This document shows, one piece after another, positions 1-7,169 of a stretch of 21,604 bases of DNA (position 1 is its first letter; the number at the start of each line of letters is the position of its first letter). Both the position numbers and the translations under genes were made by a program. Below the pieces are notes generated by a model. It saw only the letters and a list, made by a program, of their open reading frames with translations. It was not told the DNA's origin and made no database searches. The stretch comes from Neopestalotiopsis rosae. Taxonomy: Eukaryota; Ascomycota; Sordariomycetes; Amphisphaeriales; Sporocadaceae. The stretch lies in assembly GCA_023078685.1 (NCBI GenBank), contig JALGAS010000017.1:1-21604 (forward strand), written 5' to 3'.

Positions 1-3000
1 TGAAGGAGAGCTGTCCCCGAGTGAACTGGAAAACAGGCCAATTCCAGTGGGATTTACCAGGAATAGAGTCAGCCCCTGAGGAGAGTTTGAAGAACAAACC
101 CTCAAGCGACCCTGAGACACTTGGATTTTACCTTATGACCAAGCATGTCAAGCCGAAACTCGACACTGTAGTACCCGAAGAGTACCAAGAGTTCAGCGAC
201 CTGTTCAGCGGAGTGCTGAAAACAGGATTACCAAAGCACACAAGATACGACCATGAAATACCCCTCCAGGAAGGAAAGGAACCCCATTTCATGCCGACAT
301 ACCCAGTAAAACCTCAGCATGAGGAAGCGTTGAAAGAATACCTCAACGACATGACCCAGAAAGGATGGATTACAGAATCCACCTCACCAGCAGGATACCC
401 TATACTTTTCGTACCCAAGAAAAGCAAAGACGGGAAACCCAAATGGAGACCTTGCATCGACTATCGCAAGCTTAACGATATCACGATCAAGAACCGATAC
501 CCCCTTCCTTTGATCAAGGACCTACGCGACAAGTTGCACGGAGCCAAGTGGTTTACGGCCCTAGACTTGCCCAATGCGTACGGATTGATCAGAATTAAGG
601 AAGGAGAAGAATGGAAGACCGCATTCCGTTGCAAATACGGACATTTCGAATACAAGGTTATGCCTTTCGGCCTAACCAACGCACCAGCAAGTTTTCAAAA
701 CATGATCAACGATGTCCTTCGGGAATACCTCGACAAGTTCGTAGTAGTATATCTCGATGATATACTCATCTACTCCAAAGACCTCGAAGAACACAAGCAA
801 CATGTCAAAATAGTGTTACAGAAACTGCAGGACGCGAACCTGCTAGTCAACCCCGAGAAAAGCGAATTCCATAAGAAAGAAGTCACCTTCGTAGGATACG
901 TCGTATCCCCCGGAGAAGTCAAAATGGAACCATCCAAGATTGCAGCAGTAAGAGACTGGCCTACCCCGAAAACGGTAACAGAAGTCAGATCCTTCTTAGG
1001 ACTCGTAAACTTCTACCGAATGTTCATCAGGAACCTCGGAGGCATAGCCGCACCTCTCACGCACCTGACGAAAAAGGATGTACCCTTCATTTGGACAACC
1101 AAGGAACAAGAAACGTTCGAACAAATCAAGGAAGCCATTACGGATGAACCAGTAATGCGCATGGCAGACCCAGAACGGGAGTTCGAAGTCGAGACAGATG
1201 CCTCGGACTACGCCATGGGTGGACAGCTCACACAAAAGGACGACAATGGGAAACCACACCCTGTCGCCTTCTACAGCAAGAAGTTCACCAAGGAACAACT
1301 CAACTACCAGATCCATGACAAGGAACTAATGGCAATTATCGAAGCCTTCAAGGAATGGAGACACTATCTTAGTGGAACCAACTACAAGGTCCAAGTCTAC
1401 ACCGATCACAAGAACCTCGCCTCGTTCACAACCAGCAAAGAACTCAACAAGCGACAAATCAGATGGGCAGAGTTCTTGGCAGACTTCAACTTCGAAATCA
1501 GCTATCGAAGAGGAACTGAAAACGGAAGAGCCGATGCGCTCAGCCGACGACCAGATCATTATCAGGATACGCCCAAGGAGGCACACACCCTTTTTACCAT
1601 GGAAGAAAACGGGAAACTGGTCCCGACCATGAATCTCTATGCAACCATGAGCATAACCAACCATAACAGCTGGACGGAACGCATGACTAAGTGCCCAGAT
1701 CCAGATGACAACCTAGTAGGGAGACACGATCCCAGCCAACAGCACTATAACGGGAAGATCAAAATCAAGGAACCACTACTCCAAGAGCTAATCAAAGATT
1801 ACCACGAGTCACCGACTAGTGGACACCAAGGAGTGTTCAAGACAACCAAGCGAATCCAACAACACTTCGATTACCCACAGCTGCGGAAACACGTCAGCAA
1901 CATCATCAAGGAATGCGATTTATGCAATAAGGCAAAATCAGCACGACACAAGCAATATGGACAGTTGCAACCCATACCGCCACCAGACAGAGCATGGAAA
2001 TCTATCGCTCTAGACTTCATCGTGAAGCTACCACTATCAAGGGAACCCTTAACTGGAGTATTCTACGATAGCATCCTAGTATTCACCGAACGACTCACGA
2101 AGTACGCATACTTCCTCCCATACAAGGAAGCAAGTAACGCAGAAGAATTGGCATACACCTTCCTACGGACGATCGCCAGCAGACACGGATTACCAGACGA
2201 AATCATCTCCGATCGAGACAAGCTATTCACATCGAATTTCTGGAAATCACTCATCAGTCAGTTAGGATGCAATCACAAGTTATCCACCGCCTTTCACCCA
2301 CAAACCGATGGACAAACAGAACGAGCCAACCAAGTACTCGAAGAATACCTCAGATGCTATGTCAATCATCAGCAAGACAATTGGGTCACACTATTGCCAC
2401 TTGCGGAGTTTGCATACAACAGTGCAGTACGAGAACCCACCGGAATGTCACCGTTCTACGCCAATTACGGCTTCGAACCCGACATCACCAAAGAACCAAT
2501 CAGAGGAAAAGGACTTGCACCACACGCCATTCAGCGTGTAGACCAGCTCAAACACCTGCAAGCACAACTCCAGAAAGACCTTATCATGGCCCAAAGCAAG
2601 ACCAAAGAAAGACATGATAGGAAGAAGATTGAGGGACCAATCTTTGCGGAGGGAGACAAAGTCTACCTTCTACGCAAGAACATCAAAACCAAGCGACCAA
2701 GCGACAAACTCGACTTCAAGAAACTCGGAGCATTCATAATCGAGAAGAAGATCTCGGATGTCAATTACCGTCTCAAGTTACCAAAAACTATGAGAAACCA
2801 CCGAACCTTCCATATCTCATTGCTAGAGCCAGCACCAAAGAACGCTAAAGTCGACGAAACGCTAGAAACAGAACCCGATCAGCAAGAATACGTCGTTGAG
2901 GAAATCATCGACCATAAGAAAGTCGGACGGGGATACCAATTCCACGTTAAATGGAAAGACTACCCACCTGAGGAAAACACTTGGGAACCTAGGAAGCATG

Positions 3001-3104
3001 TTGAGGGCTGCGCCGCTCTTGACCAGTATCTCCGGTCTCAACAAGAGGACCAAGATCTACAAAATCACTTCCGAAACCAAGTGAAGACCAATCCACCTCG
3101 TTAG
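1..3104 (+). CDS. pol: Pol polyprotein of copy A (5'-truncated by window)
   Basis: The reading frame is open from the first base (codons in phase with position 3) to the stop at 3102-3104. It encodes reverse transcriptase, RNase H, integrase and chromodomain, with the same sequence as the complete Pol of element B, where domains and residues are given. The protease and frameshift region lie outside the window. A GTG at 21-23 is an internal valine codon and should not be taken as a start. The last 116 nt overlap the antisense ORF. There are no stops or frameshifts in the visible part, so the copy looks potentially functional. Confidence 0.95.
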   Translation, partial: KESCPRVNWKTGQFQWDLPGIESAPEESLKNKPSSDPETLGFYLMTKHVKPKLDTVVPEEYQEFSDLFSGVLKTGLPKHTRYDHEIPLQEGKEPHFMPTYPVKPQHEEALKEYLNDMTQKGWITESTSPAGYPILFVPKKSKDGKPKWRPCIDYRKLNDITIKNRYPLPLIKDLRDKLHGAKWFTALDLPNAYGLIRIKEGEEWKTAFRCKYGHFEYKVMPFGLTNAPASFQNMINDVLREYLDKFVVVYLDDILIYSKDLEEHKQHVKIVLQKLQDANLLVNPEKSEFHKKEVTFVGYVVSPGEVKMEPSKIAAVRDWPTPKTVTEVRSFLGLVNFYRMFIRNLGGIAAPLTHLTKKDVPFIWTTKEQETFEQIKEAITDEPVMRMADPEREFEVETDASDYAMGGQLTQKDDNGKPHPVAFYSKKFTKEQLNYQIHDKELMAIIEAFKEWRHYLSGTNYKVQVYTDHKNLASFTTSKELNKRQIRWAEFLADFNFEISYRRGTENGRADALSRRPDHYQDTPKEAHTLFTMEENGKLVPTMNLYATMSITNHNSWTERMTKCPDPDDNLVGRHDPSQQHYNGKIKIKEPLLQELIKDYHESPTSGHQGVFKTTKRIQQHFDYPQLRKHVSNIIKECDLCNKAKSARHKQYGQLQPIPPPDRAWKSIALDFIVKLPLSREPLTGVFYDSILVFTERLTKYAYFLPYKEASNAEELAYTFLRTIASRHGLPDEIISDRDKLFTSNFWKSLISQLGCNHKLSTAFHPQTDGQTERANQVLEEYLRCYVNHQQDNWVTLLPLAEFAYNSAVREPTGMSPFYANYGFEPDITKEPIRGKGLAPHAIQRVDQLKHLQAQLQKDLIMAQSKTKERHDRKKIEGPIFAEGDKVYLLRKNIKTKRPSDKLDFKKLGAFIIEKKISDVNYRLKLPKTMRNHRTFHISLLEPAPKNAKVDETLETEPDQQEYVVEEIIDHKKVGRGYQFHVKWKDYPPEENTWEPRKHVEGCAALDQYLRSQQEDQDLQNHFRNQVKTNPPR

Positions 3105-3600
3105 AAACCCCCATAGACTGAAGGTCCTCCACCACGAAGTGCTCGTGGCTATCCAAGGCAGGCAACAGACCATCCTCCTTGTCCAGCTCCTCCATTCCTC
3201 GCTGGAACAACTCGGACCCCTTCGCCTTCGCACGAGCACGGATCTTTCGGATACGAGATAACCGACCAGCAGCAGCGGCTAAAGAAGACTGAAGTTCTGC
3301 CATCTTCTCGTGAAGAGCCAGCAGATCATCACTAGCTTCCTCTTCCTCCTTCTCCAACTTCTGTTGCTGATCCAACACCTTTCGGAGAGAAGACGCTACC
3401 AGAACACCATCGCACTTCCGAGTCGGATGACGGATGCACTCCAGACATCGATTCGACCTTTCCTCCGACATGACGCAAGTCGTCTTATTTTTCCAGCAAG
3501 GCGTGCAAGGCATATCGGCAGCACGACCGTTCTTTTTCACAAATTCCAAAAGGTTTAAGCGCTCGAGTGTTTTACGAGCAGGGACTGAAGGATCTGACAT
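2989..3600 (-). CDS. Antisense Zn(II)2Cys6-like coiled-coil protein, copy A
   Basis: A 203-codon ORF on the strand opposite to gag-pol, identical to the one in element B, where the motif analysis is given. An upstream in-frame GTG at 3607-3609 would add three residues, but the ATG at 3598-3600 is the better start because it has A at -3 and follows a pyrimidine-rich leader on the minus strand (complement of 3617-3650). The stop lies inside the chromodomain coding region, so it converges with and overlaps pol. Expression is not shown by the sequence. It would need a promoter in or near the 3' LTR reading leftwards. Confidence 0.65.
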   Translation of the reverse strand: MSDPSVPARKTLERLNLLEFVKKNGRAADMPCTPCWKNKTTCVMSEERSNRCLECIRHPTRKCDGVLVASSLRKVLDQQQKLEKEEEEASDDLLALHEKMAELQSSLAAAAGRLSRIRKIRARAKAKGSELFQRGMEELDKEDGLLPALDSHEHFVVEDLQSMGVSNEVDWSSLGFGSDFVDLGPLVETGDTGQERRSPQHAS

Positions 3601-3721
3601 GATGAGCACCCATCACAAGGAAAGCAAGAAGGGAAGGATATGGAAGGGAACTTAAGGGACACGGCACAGATGGGGACGCGACCTACTTATGCGGCCTAAG
3701 TCTTTCGAGGACAAAAGACAT

Positions 3722-3732
3722 GGAGAAGGGAG
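3722..3732 (+). promoter_or_regulatory. Polypurine tract, copy A
   Basis: An 11-nt all-purine run (GGAGAAGGGAG) ends 4 nt before the 3' LTR. This is the usual place for the polypurine tract that primes plus-strand DNA synthesis in LTR retrotransposons. A second, longer purine-rich stretch at 3617-3650, broken at a few bases, lies about 90 nt upstream and could be a secondary tract. Alternatively it may simply be the CT-rich leader of the antisense ORF read from the other strand. Confidence 0.6.
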
Positions 3733-3736
3733 CTGA

Positions 3737-4248
3737 TGTTACGAACATGCACCCTTGCAGAAGGACAAACAACTGTGTTGGCGCTTAAGAAGGTATGCTG
3801 CGGGGCAGTGACCACGGCCCTGGCCAAAAGACCCAGCCACCCCCGCCAGCTGTCAACAAGTGTTGACAGGATCATGGCCTTGGCAATGATCCATTGGCAT
3901 GGATCACAAGGATCATTGTGATCCATAAGATCCAAGAACAAAGGGGATCATACTTGTTGGTATGATCCAAGCAAACATCAGTGAGGGAATGAATGGATAT
4001 ATTAGGGAGGGATTTCCTACGGTTACATAGACAGTCATTACCTCAGTGATCAATCTAAGCATCTATCTTACCCATAGGTGAAGCATTCAATACGCTTTGA
4101 CGACTACACTTGTGAATCATTTCAGGACCACCATCTTCAGTTACTCATTGCTCAGTTCAGTATCTTGGCTAGCGTTCCCTGTTAGCATAAACCCCCAACA
4201 CCTCTTATACTCAGGTTTATTCTAGAAACCCGTAGTATAGTCGTTACA
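3737..4248 (+). repeat. 3' LTR of copy A (512 bp)
   Basis: The LTR begins TGTTACG and ends GTTACA, giving the standard TG...CA termini. Its limits come from comparison with the 5' LTR of element B: both share 512 bp and then diverge into spacer (here) or primer-binding site (there). Inside are four perfect hairpins (3850-3968), a TATA-like TATATTA (3998-4004) and the segment complementary to the primer-binding site (4045-4053). The base after the LTR starts the copia relic. Confidence 0.95.
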
Positions 4249-4441
4249 TTCTTTTATATTTATATTATTAAGTATCGATGCAAAACCTTAGGAGAGGATT
4301 TATAAAAATTAAATATTAAATTTATTAAAAAAATATTCGGAACTTTAGGGATATAAATTTAGTAATAATTTTCGTTAAATAATATATATAAAGCTTTAAA
4401 TATTAATTTTAAAAGGTATTTAAAAAAAAACCGACCGATAA

Positions 4442-5858
4442 AAAAAGTATAAAAAGCTTATATTATTAATATAAATTTAAGCTTATAAATTTAATAAAAA
4501 TAATTATTTTATTAAATTTAAAGCACGATTTATCGCTAAAGGAAATTTATAGGATATTAATATTAAAAGCATTTATGCTTCGATTTTAATAATAAAATTA
4601 TTTAAAATTATAATAGCTATAATTATAAAATTTAATTTAAAATATAAATAATTCGATATAATAAAAGCATTTTTAAATATATTATAAGGAAATATAAATT
4701 TTGCATTTTGCGAATTATTAAAAGGCTTTAAAACTTTAGGCAAATATTTGGAATTCCGGAAAGCTTTATACGGATTTAAAGATTTATTTTTTTAATATAA
4801 AAAATTTAGCAGCATATTATTATAGCTAAGGATAAAAGCTTTAAATAAAGAGCTTTATTTATTTTTTAATTTTAATAGGATTATTTTCCTTATTTTTTAT
4901 ATAAATAATATTTTAATTTTTTATAATAAGGAATATAAAAATATCGCAAATTAGCTTATTAAGTATATTAAAGGAAAATATAAGCTTAAAATAAAAAAAA
5001 ATATATTTTAGTTCCTAAATATCCGAATTATACGAAATCGTAAAAAAAATTATAATATTATTTTACGATGCTTATATTAAAAAGATTTACGCTAAATTTA
5101 ATATTAATAATAATTTATATTTTTTAGCTATTTTTTTATTTTGCGATTTAATACCTAAATTTAATAATTTTATAATTTAATAGGAAATTAAACGGTATTA
5201 AAAATTAATAAAATATATTTTATATACGGCGATTATTATCCGTTTAAATATCGCATATTTAATAGCGTTATTTTTTTATTTCCTAATAAATCTTAATTTA
5301 TATTATTTTAAATGCGGACTTTAAGTATTAAAATATTTATTTTTAATACGATATTTAAAAATTTAATATAAAGAAAATACGGAAGTATAGGTTTTCCTAA
5401 TCGCTAGCGATGCTTTTTTCGCTAATAATTTTAAATTTAGGAGGAGCTTTTAAAAATATATTATTATGCTTTTTAAAAAATTAATAATTTAAAAAGCCTT
5501 TAAATAAGCTATAATTATAATTAGCTTTATAAAAATAAAATTTTTTGCTTTATTTAAAATTAAAAAAAGCATAATATATAAGCGTTTTTATAAAGACTTT
5601 CGATTAAATTTAGGGAAAATTATAAAATATTTATTATAATAATTAGTAAATTATCCGATTAATATTATATAAAGCTATAAGAATTATTACTAAATTTCGT
5701 TATATCGATTTAAATAATATATAATTAAAATAAGAATATATATAAAAGGATTATTTACGGTTTTATATTTCTAAACCGATTATATATTAATAAATAATCT
5801 AATAAAATTATTTTTACGATAAAAATTTAAACGTTTCGTTACGTATTTAAATTTAAAA
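4442..5858 (+). pseudogene. Ty1/copia Pol relic (RT-RNase H), RIP-mutated
   Basis: Not an ORF, but translated across its stops the + strand gives the order of a copia Pol end. Landmarks: FKARFIAKG (from about 4520), AFLNIL (about 4667), KALYGFKDLFF (about 4754), FYINNILIFY at 4895-4924 where the family has a YVDD-type catalytic box, DAYIKKIYAKFNI (from 5067), ASDAFFANNFKFRRSF from 5403 where RNase H has its SDAD..RRS motif, and KFKRFVTYLNL ending near 5858. The phase changes at about 5060 and near 5690. D-to-N, V-to-I, T-to-I, S-to-F, E-to-K and Q/W-to-stop changes are all explained by G-to-A or C-to-T. The integrase and Gag parts are missing, cut off at the LTR of A. Confidence 0.8.
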
Positions 5859-6598
5859 TTAATAATATTTAGGGTGAAAAATAATTTTAATTAAGCTATT
5901 TATAGCAAAAATTACCCCGAAATATTATTGAAAATATCGAAAATACTCGAAAAAGATACAAAAAAAATATTACCGAAAAATCGGAATTTTATCGAAAATA
6001 TAGCTAAAAAGCCGAAAAATAATCGAAAAATATAATAAAAAGCCTTAAAAGCCGAGAAAAAAATATATAAAAAATATAAAAAATATAAATATTTCCTTTA
6101 TAAACCTTAAATTCCCCTTTAGGTTTTATTTATTTTTATATTTATTATTTTTGAATTTTGCGTATATTTCGGAGAAGGCGTCTTTTAGGCTAAAAAATAA
6201 AAATAATATCGTCGGAAGAGGATTTTTTTATTTTCTAATTTTTTATCCTTTTTTTTTCTTTTTTATATAATTAATCGTATAATTTCTCCTTTTTTTTAAG
6301 CTAATATAATTATAAAAGCGGGTTTTAAGGGCTAATTTTAAATTAGCCTTTAATGCGCTTTTAAATAAAAACGATATTTATAAAATGCTTTAATATAATT
6401 AAAAATTTTAAATTTTAAAAAGGTATATAATTTTTATATTATTAATATAGCTAATAAATACTTTTTTTAATTAGCAATATATAATTTATTATTACGTTTT
6501 TAAAAAGCACTCCTAATATATTTTAAGCAGGATTATTAAATATTTATAAATTTAAATATTTTAATTTAAGGATTTTAAAAAAATTTAATAATAAAAAG
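5859..6598. other. Non-coding right part of spacer 1, possible copia LTR relic
   Basis: No coding potential was seen in 740 nt. Six CGAAAA motifs lie at 5938, 5948, 5974, 5993, 6013 and 6024, and a TATAAA lies at 6099-6104. Motif repeats, then a TATA box, shortly after the RNase H end would suit the 3' LTR of the copia relic. However, I could not define LTR ends, a polypurine tract or a second LTR, so this is only a suggestion. The stretch from 6310 to 6598 holds nothing I recognise. Confidence 0.3.
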
Positions 6599-6711
6599 TG
6601 TTACGAACATGCACCCTTGCAGAAGGACAAACAACTGTGTTGGCGCTTAAGAAGGTATGCTGCGGGGCAGTGACCACGGCCCTGGCCAAAAGACCCAGCC
6701 ACCCCCGCCAG

Positions 6712-6830
6712 CTGTCAACAAGTGTTGACAGGATCATGGCCTTGGCAATGATCCATTGGCATGGATCACAAGGATCATTGTGATCCATAAGATCCAAGAA
6801 CAAAGGGGATCATACTTGTTGGTATGATCC
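6712..6830. promoter_or_regulatory. Hairpin cluster with GGATCA motifs in U3
   Basis: Four perfect inverted repeats follow one another in 119 bp: 8-bp arms with a 4-nt loop (6712-6731), 7-bp arms with a 10-nt loop (6731-6754), 11-bp arms with a 6-nt loop (6761-6788) and 9-bp arms with a 6-nt loop (6807-6830). GGATCA occurs four times on the + strand and three times on the - strand, mostly inside the arms. The position upstream of the TATA-like box suits protein-binding sites in the promoter. The same cluster is at 3850-3968, 13875-13993 and 16727-16845. The function is inferred from position only. Confidence 0.5.
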
Positions 6831-6859
6831 AAGCAAACATCAGTGAGGGAATGAATGGA

Positions 6860-6915
6860 TATATTAGGGAGGGATTTCCTACGGTTACATAGACAGTCAT
6901 TACCTCAGTGATCAA
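6860..6915 (+). promoter_or_regulatory. TATA-like box and predicted transcript 5' end / self-primer
   Basis: TATATTA at 6860-6866 is the best TATA candidate in the LTR. AGTGATCAA at 6907-6915, 47 nt downstream, is the exact complement of the segment just inside the LTR (7113-7121). In Tf1/sushi-type elements the first bases of the RNA fold onto the primer-binding site and are cleaved to prime reverse transcription. If that applies here, transcription should start at or very near 6907. The start site itself is inferred. Confidence 0.4.
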
Positions 6916-7112
6916 TCTAAGCATCTATCTTACCCATAGGTGAAGCATTCAATACGCTTTGACGACTACACTTGTGAATCATTTCAGGACCACCATCTTC
7001 AGTTACTCATTGCTCAGTTCAGTATCTTGGCTAGCGTTCCCTGTTAGCATAAACCCCCAACACCTCTTATACTCAGGTTTATTCTAGAAACCCGTAGTAT
7101 AGTCGTTACATT

Positions 7113-7121
7113 TTGATCACT
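7113..7121 (+). promoter_or_regulatory. Primer-binding site, self-priming type (copy B)
   Basis: TTGATCACT starts 2 nt after the 5' LTR and pairs over 9 nt with LTR positions 6907-6915. No TGG, the hallmark of a site for the CCA end of a tRNA, occurs anywhere in the leader to the gag start (7111-7169). The pairing includes the palindrome TGATCA, so its statistical weight is less than that of a random 9-mer. Confidence 0.5.
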
Positions 7122-7169
7122 CTTGTTCAGGTACGTTCCCCCAGAAACTAACTGAGCAATATCGGCAGA

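Larger units (their letters stand above)
1..4248 (+). mobile_element. Ty3/gypsy chromovirus copy A, 3' part
   Basis: This is the downstream portion of an LTR retrotransposon, cut by the window start inside pol. In order it holds pol from just after the protease domain, an antisense ORF, a polypurine tract and a 512-bp 3' LTR. It matches element B over its whole length with an offset of 10,025 bp; no substitution was found on reading. The sequence right of its LTR is the AT-rich copia relic, and the same junction recurs right of B. It belongs to the chromovirus branch of Ty3/gypsy because integrase follows RNase H and a chromodomain ends Pol. Confidence 0.95.
4249..6598. repeat. AT-rich spacer 1 between LTRs of A and B (RIP-like)
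   Basis: A 2350-bp block of extreme A+T content between two LTRs in the same orientation. No intact gene is present. The left 193 nt (4249-4441) could be the pre-RT part of a copia Pol but cannot be read reliably. The centre is a recognisable copia pol relic (4442-5858), and the right 740 nt are non-coding. TpA is abundant, while CpA and TpG are nearly absent except where C follows G. This is the footprint of C-to-T mutation on both strands. It matches spacer 2 apart from about ten substitutions, all at 5970-6450, and about a dozen small indels, mostly in homopolymers. Confidence 0.85.
6599..7110 (+). repeat. 5' LTR of copy B (512 bp)
   Basis: Same sequence as the LTRs at 3737 and 13762, with TG...CA ends. 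It would drive the genomic transcript of element B. The right boundary is exact: beyond the terminal ACA the sequence differs from that following the 3' LTRs. Small ORFs within it recur in every LTR and have no recognisable product. Confidence 0.95.

Noticed and set aside
4249..6598. AT-rich block as mitochondrial DNA, a centromere satellite or a replication origin
   Set aside because: It contains no internal repeats or mitochondrial genes, and copia landmarks with G-to-A/C-to-T decay explain the composition.
6598..6783. 61-codon ORF on + and 72-81-codon ORF on - inside the LTRs
   Set aside because: They recur only because the LTR recurs, have no recognisable motif and cross the hairpin cluster; treated as chance ORFs.
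7111..7169. tRNA primer-binding site
   Set aside because: No TGG in the 59-nt leader, so no tRNA CCA end could pair in the usual way.
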